Assembly: GCA_017427265.1 (NCBI GenBank)
Contig: JAFRTG010000028.1
Span: 1-64,000, forward strand
DNA: 64,000 bases
Origin: Oscillospiraceae bacterium
GTDB taxonomy: Bacteria > Bacillota > Clostridia > Oscillospirales > Ruminococcaceae
Reading direction: 5' to 3'
A model generated the notes under the pieces. The model worked only from the letters and a program-made list of their open reading frames with translations. It was not told the origin of the DNA and ran no database searches. Below are positions 17,234-24,981 of the stretch, piece by piece. How positions within the stretch are numbered: position 1 is the first letter of the stretch; every line of letters begins with the position of its first letter. The position numbers and the translations under genes were made by a program.

Positions 17234-17605
17234 ATGATATTGTACAGACCCGTCGGGACTGCGGAGCTGGAGCTGATTGCACAGAGCGGATACAGATGCT
17301 TTCCGCCCAGACTGCCGGAGCAGCCGATCTTTTATCCGGTACTGCATGAGGAATATGCAATCGAAATTGCGGAAAAATGGAATGCCAGAGATCATTCTGA
17401 CCATAAGGGCTATGTGACGGCCTTTGAGATTGACGACGAATACGGGTCACAGTTTGCGGTTCAGACCGTCGGCAGAAACTGCCATCAGGAATTGTGGATT
17501 CCGGCGGAAGAGCTTGAAAACTTCAACTGGAATATCATCGGAACAATCCGCGTGATTCATACGTTTTCAAAGGGAACAGAACCTGTCCGTGAAGGAGAAA
17601 TATAA
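17234..17605 (+). CDS. Small conserved protein often labelled ADP-ribosylation/crystallin J1
   Basis: 123 residues. The start at 17234 is set by AAAGGAG eight bases upstream. The family pattern is clear from memory: LYRPVGTAELELI near the N terminus, FPPRLPEQPIFYPVL in the middle, and ELWIPAEELENFN near the C terminus. Such proteins are widespread but their biochemical function is not established, and the database name may be misleading. It runs into the YbaK gene with no gap (stop then ATG), so it is probably co-translated. Confidence 0.7.
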   Translation: MILYRPVGTAELELIAQSGYRCFPPRLPEQPIFYPVLHEEYAIEIAEKWNARDHSDHKGYVTAFEIDDEYGSQFAVQTVGRNCHQELWIPAEELENFNWNIIGTIRVIHTFSKGTEPVREGEI

Positions 17606-18088
17606 ATGGCAAAACAGCAGCAGAAAACAAATGCGATGCGGATTCTGGAGCAGAAGGCGCTGCCGCACCGCGTCAATTTCTATGAATGCGGCGAATTCAC
17701 CGATGCCGTGCAGATCGCGGAGATGCTCGGACAGGATCCGGAGCAGACCTTCAAAACGCTGATGTGCGTCGGGAAAAGCGGCGGACACTATGCGTTCGTG
17801 ATGCAGGGCACGGCAGAGATGGATCTGAAAAAAGCCGCGGCCGCAGCCGGGGAGAAGTCGATCCAGCTGCTGCCGGTCAAGGAGATTCTTGCCGTGACCG
17901 GCTATATCCGCGGCGGCTGCACTGCAATCGGCATGAAAAAGGATTATCCGGTTTTCCTCGACGAAACGGCAATGCTCTACGACGAGATCATTGTCAGCGG
18001 CGGCAGGCTTGGCACGCAGATTTTTCTTTCGCCGGATGTGCTTCTGGAAGCGACCGGCGGAGCATACGCCGATCTGCAAACGGACTGA
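17606..18088 (+). CDS. ybaK: YbaK/EbsC-family Cys-tRNA(Pro) deacylase
   Basis: 160 residues. Trans-editing enzyme that hydrolyses mischarged Cys-tRNA(Pro). Family features: FKTLMCVGKSGGHYAFVM, the central YIRGGCTAIGMKK and the C-terminal GGRLGTQIFLSP. Full length. Co-directional with the preceding small gene. Confidence 0.9.
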   Translation: MAKQQQKTNAMRILEQKALPHRVNFYECGEFTDAVQIAEMLGQDPEQTFKTLMCVGKSGGHYAFVMQGTAEMDLKKAAAAAGEKSIQLLPVKEILAVTGYIRGGCTAIGMKKDYPVFLDETAMLYDEIIVSGGRLGTQIFLSPDVLLEATGGAYADLQTD

Positions 18089-18205
18089 TACGCATATTTT
18101 CCTTTTTTTTCCGTGTATGACTGCGCGGTCTGCGGGCAGACTGAAAGTGTCCGGCATCTGTCGGGCAGCATTGCAGAGAAATCTGCGGAAAGGAACGGCA
18201 TCAAT

Positions 18206-18526
18206 ATGAATCATGATACAGCAGCGGTACTGCTGGCGGCTGCCGCCGCAGGTCTGCTGACCGGCTGCGGCACAGATCACCGCACGGCAAATGAAAGCTC
18301 CGCGGCATACACCGTTACGGAAGAAGCGGTGCCGGATGACGGCAACTCGCTCTATGAGCCGGACGATGTGCACCGCAGCACGGATCGCTCGGAGCCTGAT
18401 GTGATCGACCGCGCGGAATCCGCATTGGATTCTGCAAAGGATGCGGCAGAGGAAATGGTGACGGATGCTTCGCGGGCGGTCTCGGATGCAGCGCGCGATC
18501 TGACGGAAACCGACCGTCAGCAATAA
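18206..18526 (+). CDS. Small lipoprotein, unknown function
   Basis: 106 residues. The start at 18206 has GGAAAGGA upstream. Short signal peptide with lipobox LTGC near residue 22, then a hydrophilic, acidic, probably disordered or helical chain with repeated DAA/SDAARD segments. No known domain. Probably anchored to the outer face of the membrane. Confidence 0.65.
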   Translation: MNHDTAAVLLAAAAAGLLTGCGTDHRTANESSAAYTVTEEAVPDDGNSLYEPDDVHRSTDRSEPDVIDRAESALDSAKDAAEEMVTDASRAVSDAARDLTETDRQQ

Positions 18527-18547
18527 GCCGGTTTTTCCGGAAAAAAG

Positions 18548-18602
18548 AATCTCCGGAGCGCAGGCGGAAAACGGTTCCGCATTGCTGCTCCGGAGATTTT
18601 TT
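18548..18602 (+). terminator. Terminator after the small lipoprotein
   Basis: Two-part stem: AATCTCCGGAGC (18548-18559) / GCTCCGGAGATT (18587-18598), with inner GCGGAA (18664 is outside; the pair is 18564-18569 / 18575-18580 TTCCGC), followed by TTTTTTG. Confidence 0.85.
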
Positions 18603-18618
18603 GCTTCCGGCGATTTGC

Positions 18619-18647
18619 TTGACATTTCAGGGTACCCATGATATAAT
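18619..18647 (+). promoter_or_regulatory. Perfect consensus promoter driving a non-coding transcript
   Basis: TTGACA (18619-18624), 17 bp, TATAAT (18642-18647), with TGA before the -10 (extended -10). No plus-strand reading frame follows within the next 90 bases before a terminator. Confidence 0.85.
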
Positions 18648-18653
18648 AGAAAC

Positions 18654-18744
18654 TGAAATTGCCTGAGAACAGGCAGTCCGGCCGGGCATATCCGGCAGCC
18701 GGATAAATGCTCCCGCAGATTCGGCGGGGGCGTTATTTATTTTT
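18654..18744 (+). ncRNA. Candidate small RNA of about 90 nt
   Basis: Downstream of the consensus promoter come three hairpins in a row: TGCCTG-AGAA-CAGGCA (18660-18675), a Cys-free C/G-rich stem TCCGG/CCGGA with an inner CCGG/CCGG (18677-18703), and an intrinsic terminator GCTCCCGC (18709-18716) / GCGGGGGC (18724-18731) followed by GTTATTTATTTTT. No start codon with a ribosome site is present. The 3' end overlaps the last codons of the convergent DUF896 gene. It does not match SRP, 6S, tmRNA or riboswitch consensus I know. Confidence 0.6.
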
Positions 18745-18945
18745 GGCATCTGCAACGCGGCGGATGACATTGCCGTCCTTGTCCACAATGACGGTATGCT
18801 CCAGCGTTCCGATGAGATTTTTGCGGAACAGTTCGCGGTACTGATTCCGGAGCACTTCACGCTCCGCGATTTCGGCTTCATCGAGACCGACGGTCTTGGC
18901 CTTGTGTGCCAGCTCGTTGATCCGGTCAAGCAGTCCCTGATCCAT
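18733..18945 (-). CDS. DUF896 family protein (YnzC-like)
   Basis: 70 residues with the family pattern: LLDRINELAHKAKTVGLDEAEIAEREVLRNQY, a three-helix bundle motif, then EHTVIVDKDGNVI. B. subtilis YnzC is induced with the SOS operon yneA, but function is unknown. I prefer ATG at 18945 by length match with the family. GTG at 18954 is in frame and also near a GGAAAGG site. Its 3' end overlaps the terminator of the plus-strand small RNA candidate. Confidence 0.85.
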   Translation of the reverse strand: MDQGLLDRINELAHKAKTVGLDEAEIAEREVLRNQYRELFRKNLIGTLEHTVIVDKDGNVIRRVADAKNK

Positions 18946-18970
18946 GCGGGTCACTTCCTTTCCTTTTTGT

Positions 18971-18999
18971 ATTATAGCATATTATCCTACAAAATGCAA
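18971..18999 (-). promoter_or_regulatory. Promoter of the DUF896 gene
   Basis: Minus strand: TTGCAT (18994-18999), 17 bp, TATAAT (18971-18976), with TGC before the -10. Confidence 0.8.
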
Positions 19000-19103
19000 G
19001 CGGAGTGTATCATGCTTTATGATACGGATTGCCTGCCGGCGGGCTTCAGATCAATGCAGGCGGGCGCTGCCCGCAAGCGGAAAAAACAGCGGGAGATACA
19101 GAT

Positions 19104-19817
19104 ATGATTGCTCTTGTAACCGGTGCGTCGGGCGGAATCGGCGCAGCAGCTGCACGGCGTCTGGCTGCGGAAGGCTATACGGTCATCGTGCATTATCACA
19201 GCGCAAAGCAGAAGGCGGAGCAGCTCGCCGCGGAAATCGGCGGCGCAGCATGGCAGGCCGATCTCGGCGATTTTGCGCAGATTGACGCGATGATCGACGG
19301 CATTTTCAGCCGGTACGGCCGGATTGATGTACTTGTCAACAATGCGGGCATCGCGCTTTCGGGGCTGTATCAGGAGATTTCCGATGCGGATGCGCTGCGG
19401 CTGTTTGCGGTCAATCTGGGCGGCACGATGCACACATCCAAGCGCGTGCTCCCGCAGATGATCCGGGAACACCGCGGCTGCATCATCAATATTGCCTCTG
19501 TCTGGGGCGAGGTCGGCGCGGCCTGCGAGGTGCATTATTCTGCCGCAAAGGCAGCGGTCATCGGCTTTACGAAAGCGCTGGCCAAGGAGACAGGCCCGTC
19601 CGGCATCCGCGTGAACTGCGTGTCGCCGGGTGTGATCGACACCGAAATGAACCGGATGCACGATGCAGAGACCATGCAGGCGCTCGCAGAGGAGACACCG
19701 CTCGGCTGCATCGGAAAACCGGAGGATGTTGCGGAAGCGATTGCGTTTCTGGCCTCGGAGCGCGCAGCGTTCATCACCGGTCAGATTCTGCCCGTGAACG
19801 GAGGATTCAACATATGA
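19104..19817 (+). CDS. Short-chain dehydrogenase/reductase (FabG-like)
   Basis: 237 residues. Rossmann motif TGASGGIG near the N terminus, NNAG, the catalytic Ser in NIASVWGE, YSAAK (Tyr-x3-Lys) and the NVSPG-like segment NCVSPGVIDTEM, ending with PVNGGF. NAD(P)-dependent. The length and motifs resemble 3-oxoacyl-ACP reductase, but no fatty-acid genes are adjacent, so the substrate is uncertain. ATG at 19104 has GGGAG upstream. The last codons overlap the next gene by 4 bp. Confidence 0.88.
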   Translation: MIALVTGASGGIGAAAARRLAAEGYTVIVHYHSAKQKAEQLAAEIGGAAWQADLGDFAQIDAMIDGIFSRYGRIDVLVNNAGIALSGLYQEISDADALRLFAVNLGGTMHTSKRVLPQMIREHRGCIINIASVWGEVGAACEVHYSAAKAAVIGFTKALAKETGPSGIRVNCVSPGVIDTEMNRMHDAETMQALAEETPLGCIGKPEDVAEAIAFLASERAAFITGQILPVNGGFNI

Positions 19818-20413
19818 ACGAACAGGAAGAAGCACGTTTTTCACAGCAGATAGCATTTCTGCTTGAGATGGATAAGATGAAGAATATCTACCGGCAGACC
19901 CGTGTGCTGCATGAGGACCGCGCCGAAAACGATGCGGAACATGCGTGGCATCTTGCGATGCTGGCGCTCGTGCTGCATGAATATGCAAATGAGCCGGTCG
20001 ATCTGCAGAAGGTGCTTGCGACCGTCCTGATTCATGATGTTGTGGAGATTGACGCCGGAGATACCTATGCCTATGATGCGGCAGGCAATGCGACAAAGGC
20101 CGAACGGGAGCAGAAGGCTGCCGACCGGCTCTACGGACTGCTTCCGCCGGAGCAGGGTGCTTATCTGCGGAAGCTCTGGGACGAATTTGAGGCGCAGTCT
20201 ACGCCGGAGGCGCGCTTTGCCAATGCGCTCGACCGCGTGCAGCCGCTTTTGCTGAACTATACCAAGCACGGCGAATCGTGGAAAACGCACGGCACGAGAA
20301 AGGAACAGGTCATGCAGCGGATGCAGCCGGTCTATGACGGTTCGCAGACGCTCGGTGCATTTGCGTCAGAGATCATCCGGCGCGCAGCGGAAGAAGGCTT
20401 GCTGAAGGAATAA
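19814..20413 (+). CDS. HD-domain phosphohydrolase (YfbR/5'-deoxynucleotidase-like)
   Basis: 199 residues. HD-fold motifs: DAEHAWHLAMLAL (His then later), LIHDVVEIDAGDT with the HD pair and the following E/D residues. YfbR-like and HDDC2-like enzymes dephosphorylate deoxynucleoside monophosphates, which is plausible here. Overlaps the SDR gene by ATGA, so expression is coupled. Confidence 0.82.
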   Translation: MNEQEEARFSQQIAFLLEMDKMKNIYRQTRVLHEDRAENDAEHAWHLAMLALVLHEYANEPVDLQKVLATVLIHDVVEIDAGDTYAYDAAGNATKAEREQKAADRLYGLLPPEQGAYLRKLWDEFEAQSTPEARFANALDRVQPLLLNYTKHGESWKTHGTRKEQVMQRMQPVYDGSQTLGAFASEIIRRAAEEGLLKE

Positions 20414-20440
20414 CCGCAGCCGGAAGAAGGGGGAAACAGC

Positions 20441-23026
20441 ATGAAACAACTGACCGTCGGGCTGATGGCACATGTCGATGCCGGAAAGACGACGCTTGCG
20501 GAGGCGCTGCTGTTCCGCACGGGCGAGATCCGGAAATGCGGCCGTGTCGATCACGGGGATTCATGGCTGGATACCAATGAGATCGAGCGCAGCCGCGGCA
20601 TTACGGTGTTTGCGCATCAGGCGTCGATCACGGCAGGTGATACCGTGTTCACGCTGCTGGATACGCCGGGGCATGTCGATTTTTCCGCGGAGACCGAACG
20701 CACCATGCAGGTGCTGGATTATGCGGTGCTGGTTATCAGCGGCACGGACGGCGTACAGAGCCATACGCGGACGCTCTGGCGGCTGCTGGAGCGCTACGGC
20801 GTGCCGGTGATCCTGTTTGTCAATAAAATGGATCTTTCCGACCGCACGGAAACGGCGCTGATGCAGGAATTACAGGGCAGACTCTCACCGAACTGCGTGC
20901 AGTTTGATACCGATTACGGCACGGTCTGCGAGAATGCCGCGGCCTGTTCGGAAACGCTCATGACCGAGTATTTTGATACGGATACGCTGCCGCAGGAGAT
21001 GCTGCGGGCAGCTGTTGCAGAGCGGAGGATTTTCCCGGTCTGCTTCGGGGCTGCGCGGAATCTGGACGGCGTGGAATCGCTGCTGCAGATTCTGGTGCAG
21101 TATACAAAGGAGCCGGCGCGCACACCGGCATTCGGGGCGCATGTGTTCAAGATTTCCGCAGATGCCAAGGGCAGCCGTCTGACCTTCCTCAAGGTGCGCG
21201 GCGGGACGCTCCGGAACCGCGACGAGATTCGTTATACCGGCAAGGATCATGCGGAGCATGTTGAAAAGATCACCGGAATCCGGTTTTATTCCGGTGCAAA
21301 ATACATTGCTTCCGACGAGGCGGAGGCGGGGGCGGTCTGTGCGGTGATCGGTCTTTCCGCGGCCTATGCGGGCATGGGAATCGGCTGCTGTGCGGATACG
21401 GCAGAGGCTGCGCTGACGCCGGTCATGCGGTATCGCGTGCTGCTGCCGGAGGAGATTGCGCCGCAGGACGCGATGGCGCATTTTCAGCAGCTCGAAGCCG
21501 AGGATCCGCAGCTGCATGTGCAGTGGGACAGCCACAGCCGCGCAATGTTTGTCCAGCTGATGGGCGCTGTGCAGCTTGAGGTACTGACCAAGCAGATTGC
21601 AATGCGGTTCGGCTATGACGTCGGGTTTGACAGCGGTGCCGTGACCTACCGCGAAACCATTGCAGAGGCGGTCGAGGGCGTCGGGCATTATGAGCCGCTC
21701 CGGCATTATGCAGAGGTGCATTTCCTGATGGAGCCGCTGCCGGAGGGAAGCGGGCTGCAATGCGGGACGAGCTGCTCCGAGGATGCGCTTGACCGCAACT
21801 GGCAGCGCTTGATTCTGACGAATCTGCTTGAAAAAACACATGTCGGCGTGCTGACCGGCTCGCCGATTACGGATATGAAGATCACCCTTGTGAGCGGAAA
21901 GGCACATCTCAAGCACACCGAGGGCGGCGACTTCCGGCAGGCGACCTACCGCGCCGTGCGGCAGGGTCTGCGTTCGGCAGAGAGCATTCTGCTCGAACCG
22001 TATTACGATTTTACGCTGGAGATTCCGGCAGACTGCGTCGGCCGTGCCATGACGGATATTCAGCAGCGCGCCGGACAGTTTGAGCCGCCGGAGATCGACG
22101 GCGACCGCGCTGTGCTGACGGGCAGCGCGCCGGTCTCGGAGCTGAACGATTATGCGTCCGAGGTGCTGGGCTATACCAAGGGCAGGGGAACGCTGACGCT
22201 TTCCGTAGCGGGATACCGTCCCTGCCACAACGCGGAGCAGGTGATTGAGCAGATCGGCTACGATGCGGACAGTGATCTTGAAAACAGCGCAGATTCTGTG
22301 TTTTGCTCGCACGGAGCGGGCTTTGTTGTCGGCTGGCAGGAGGTGCCGATGTATATGCATCTGCCGTCGATGCTGCCGCACCGCTACGACTTTCCGGAGG
22401 AGGAGATTGCTGCGGAGCCTGCGGTTCGTGCGGCTGCACTTCCGACGGCAGGCGATGACGAGCTCATGGCGATCTATGAACGCACCTACGGCAAAATTCA
22501 GCGCGACAAGCCAAAGGCAATGCGGCGCAATCCGGCCGCGGAGCTGGCGGAGGGCGATGTGCATGTTCCGCCGCCGCCGGAAAAGGAATATCTGCTGGTG
22601 GACGGCTACAACATTATTTTTGCGTGGGATTCGCTGAAGCAGCTTGCGCAGGAGCATCTTGACTATGCGCGGGAGCGTCTGCTGCATCTGCTGCAGAATT
22701 ATCAGGGCTACCGGAAATGCGAGGTGATTCTCGTGTTTGATGCGTATAAGATCAAGGGGCACGGAACGGAAATCGAGCAGCACGGCGGTGTCAGCGTGGT
22801 CTATACGAAAGAGGCGGAAACGGCAGATGCCTATATTGAGCGGGTCTCAAAGCAGCTTCTGAAGCAGAACCGCGTCCGTGTTGCGACATCGGACGGGCTT
22901 GAGCAGCTGATTATTCTCGGAAACGGCGCCGTGCGGATTTCTGCACGGGAATTTGAAGCGGAGATCCGGGCGGCCGAGCAGGAGATCCGTGCGTTGATCG
23001 GAGGGCAGAAGGAATGGAACCGATAA
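20441..23026 (+). CDS. TetM-like translational GTPase fused to a C-terminal YacP/Rae1-type NYN nuclease domain
   Basis: 861 residues. The N-terminal 650 or so is an EF-G/TetM-class factor: G1 AHVDAGKT (10-17), switch RGITV, G3 DTPGHVDF, G4 NKMD, then domains II, III, IV and V (YRETI, RQATYRAVRQGLRS, GRAMTDIQQRAG). After a Pro/Glu-rich linker, residues about 716-855 form an NYN/PIN domain: LVDGYNIIFAWD, LVFDAYKIKG, the acidic ETADAYIE and VATSDG, as in B. subtilis Rae1 (YacP), a ribosome-associated A-site mRNA endonuclease. TetM binds the same A-site region. Whether it gives tetracycline resistance is unknown; ordinary ribosome-rescue activity is as likely. Confidence 0.87.
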   Translation: MKQLTVGLMAHVDAGKTTLAEALLFRTGEIRKCGRVDHGDSWLDTNEIERSRGITVFAHQASITAGDTVFTLLDTPGHVDFSAETERTMQVLDYAVLVISGTDGVQSHTRTLWRLLERYGVPVILFVNKMDLSDRTETALMQELQGRLSPNCVQFDTDYGTVCENAAACSETLMTEYFDTDTLPQEMLRAAVAERRIFPVCFGAARNLDGVESLLQILVQYTKEPARTPAFGAHVFKISADAKGSRLTFLKVRGGTLRNRDEIRYTGKDHAEHVEKITGIRFYSGAKYIASDEAEAGAVCAVIGLSAAYAGMGIGCCADTAEAALTPVMRYRVLLPEEIAPQDAMAHFQQLEAEDPQLHVQWDSHSRAMFVQLMGAVQLEVLTKQIAMRFGYDVGFDSGAVTYRETIAEAVEGVGHYEPLRHYAEVHFLMEPLPEGSGLQCGTSCSEDALDRNWQRLILTNLLEKTHVGVLTGSPITDMKITLVSGKAHLKHTEGGDFRQATYRAVRQGLRSAESILLEPYYDFTLEIPADCVGRAMTDIQQRAGQFEPPEIDGDRAVLTGSAPVSELNDYASEVLGYTKGRGTLTLSVAGYRPCHNAEQVIEQIGYDADSDLENSADSVFCSHGAGFVVGWQEVPMYMHLPSMLPHRYDFPEEEIAAEPAVRAAALPTAGDDELMAIYERTYGKIQRDKPKAMRRNPAAELAEGDVHVPPPPEKEYLLVDGYNIIFAWDSLKQLAQEHLDYARERLLHLLQNYQGYRKCEVILVFDAYKIKGHGTEIEQHGGVSVVYTKEAETADAYIERVSKQLLKQNRVRVATSDGLEQLIILGNGAVRISAREFEAEIRAAEQEIRALIGGQKEWNR

Positions 23027-23496
23027 CACCCGATGAGATGAGACTGAAGCGCGTGTATTATCACACGGAGCACACCGAATGCATGACCTATTTCCGGATC
23101 ACCGGCAATTTTGATCCGGATGTGATTACAGAGTATCTCCGGCTGGTGCCGGAGCAGATTCACCGGGTCGGGGAGCTGCGCCCGAACGGCACATCCTACG
23201 GCGAAGCGGTCTGGCGTTTCGGAACCGTCAAAAGCGAACGGCCGGACACCGCCAATCAGATGATGCAGACGATCGACCCGCTGCTGACCAAGGCCGATCT
23301 GCTGCGGAAGATCAAGCTGACCTACGACGCACGGCTCTGGCTGATTGTGGTGCCGCTTGTGCGCTATGACGAGCCGGTTCCGATGCTGGCGCCGTCGCTT
23401 GCGGTGATGCGCTTCTGCATGGAGACGGGTACGGAAATCGACATTGATCTGTATGTCGGATGTCCGGACGAAATGACGGGAAACGCCGGCTTCTGA
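23014..23496 (+). CDS. DUF4279 family protein
   Basis: 160 residues. The ATG overlaps the end of the GTPase-nuclease gene by 13 bases, with AGAAGGA upstream, so translation is coupled. Family features: an N-terminal YFRITGNFDPDVITEYLRLVPEQIHRVGE segment and the later WLIVVPLVRY ... EIDIDLYV. DUF4279 proteins have no firmly known function. Some occur near toxin-immunity genes. Coupling to a ribosome-acting protein is worth noting but the link is unproven. Confidence 0.8.
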   Translation: MEPITPDEMRLKRVYYHTEHTECMTYFRITGNFDPDVITEYLRLVPEQIHRVGELRPNGTSYGEAVWRFGTVKSERPDTANQMMQTIDPLLTKADLLRKIKLTYDARLWLIVVPLVRYDEPVPMLAPSLAVMRFCMETGTEIDIDLYVGCPDEMTGNAGF

Positions 23497-23533
23497 GCAC
23501 GGACGGTACAGTATGGATAAGTGAGGAATACCA

Positions 23534-23971
23534 ATGAATATAAAGGTCATCCGGGCAACCGAAACATGGCAGCAGGCCGGTGCGTACTATGTCCGCATTC
23601 AGGGCATGGCAAAGCAGCACGGGATCACGCTGCGCCGGGAGTTCGATGAATATGATACGCCGGATACGAAATATATCGTTCTGACCGACGACGATTTTCC
23701 TGTTGCGACCTGCCGCTTCTATCCGCTTGACGCGCATTCTGCGATGATCGGCAGAGTTGTCGTGCTGCCGGAATACCGCGGAACGGGTCTTGGAAAGCAG
23801 GTGATGACGGAAGCCGAGCAGTGGCTCCGGGAGCTTGGCTTTGCAGAAGCTGTGATTGAAAGCCGCGACGTTGCCGTCGGGTTCTATGAAAAAATCGGGT
23901 ATGCCGTTGCGGACTCGCATATTATTCACGGGGATACCTTTGCGTGCATCCGGATGGAAAAGGCGATCTGA
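23534..23971 (+). CDS. GNAT family N-acetyltransferase
   Basis: 145 residues. Acetyl-CoA motif VVVLPEYRGTGLGKQVMTEAEQWL and the flanking beta-strand segments VATCRFYP and AVIESRDVAVGFYEKIGY. Resembles ElaA/YjdJ-like small GNATs. The substrate is unknown. Confidence 0.88.
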   Translation: MNIKVIRATETWQQAGAYYVRIQGMAKQHGITLRREFDEYDTPDTKYIVLTDDDFPVATCRFYPLDAHSAMIGRVVVLPEYRGTGLGKQVMTEAEQWLRELGFAEAVIESRDVAVGFYEKIGYAVADSHIIHGDTFACIRMEKAI

Positions 23972-24046
23972 CGCGCCCGGACAGGCTGTGATACAAACGA
24001 AAAATATGCCTGCGGGTTTACCCTGCTGCTGTACGGAGTTGATAAA

Positions 24047-24955
24047 ATGTTAGAAGTTGCATTGCTCGGCACGGGCGGAACCATGCCGATGAAAAACCGT
24101 TGGCTGACGAGCTGCCTTGTCCGGAATGAGGGACAAGGCGTGCTGATCGACTGCGGTGAGGGAACGCAAATTGCTCTGAAGTGTGCCGGACGTTCCGTGC
24201 AGAAGCTCGATCTGCTCTGCTTTACGCATTATCATGCAGACCATATCAGCGGACTGCCCGGTCTGCTGCTTTCGATGGGACTGGAAGGCCGCACCGATCC
24301 GCTGACGCTCTGCGGGCCGAAGGGGCTGCGCAGAACGGTCGAGGGGCTGCGCGTCATTGCGCCGGAGCTGCCGTTCCCGCTTTCCTATCTTGAATTTGAA
24401 CAGCCGGTCGAGACACTGCAGTTTGCAGGGCTTGAGATCACGGCGTTTGCGGTGCAGCATACGATTGCCTGCTACGGCTACCGGCTGCATCTGCCGCGCA
24501 TCGGCAAGTTTGACCCGGAGCGCGCAAAAGCGGCGGGTATTCCCGTGCGCGCATGGGGTCTGCTGCAGAAGCAGGCCTCCGTCACACTCGACGGCGTGAC
24601 CTATTATCAGGAGCAGGTGCTCGGTGCGCCGCGGCGCGGACTGACCGTGACCTACTGCACCGACACGCGCCCGGTTCCGGCCATTACCAAATATGCGGAT
24701 GATGCAGACCTCCTGATTCTGGAAGGCATGTACGGCGAACCGGAAAAGCTGGACAAGGCACTGGAGACCCGGCACATGATGTTTGAAGAGGCCGCACAGA
24801 TCGCCGCGGACGCCTGTGCACACCGGCTCTGGCTGACGCATTACAGCCCGTCGCTGCCGAATCCGCAGGATTATCTGCCGCTGGCGCGTGCCGTCTTTCC
24901 GCAGACAGTCTGTCCCGTTGACGGGCAGCAGATTGACCTGCAGTATACGGACTGA
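24047..24955 (+). CDS. rnz: Ribonuclease Z
   Basis: 302 residues. Metallo-beta-lactamase fold with the tRNase Z motif FTHYHADHISGLPGLLLSMG, further metal ligands in VQHTIACYGYRL and TYCTDTRP, and the terminal LWLTHYSPSLPNP. It cuts the 3' trailer of tRNA precursors lacking encoded CCA. Two such tRNAs (CAT and Thr) are in this window, and the CCA-adding enzyme lies 1.1 kb downstream on the same strand. Confidence 0.95.
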   Translation: MLEVALLGTGGTMPMKNRWLTSCLVRNEGQGVLIDCGEGTQIALKCAGRSVQKLDLLCFTHYHADHISGLPGLLLSMGLEGRTDPLTLCGPKGLRRTVEGLRVIAPELPFPLSYLEFEQPVETLQFAGLEITAFAVQHTIACYGYRLHLPRIGKFDPERAKAAGIPVRAWGLLQKQASVTLDGVTYYQEQVLGAPRRGLTVTYCTDTRPVPAITKYADDADLLILEGMYGEPEKLDKALETRHMMFEEAAQIAADACAHRLWLTHYSPSLPNPQDYLPLARAVFPQTVCPVDGQQIDLQYTD

Positions 24956-24981
24956 GCAGAAAACCGGAGGAAGGCAGAAAT

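Noticed and set aside
20885-22783. A 632-codon minus-strand frame opposite the TetM-like gene.
   Set aside because: It lies wholly antisense to a gene with clear GTPase and NYN motifs, with no promoter or ribosome site found.
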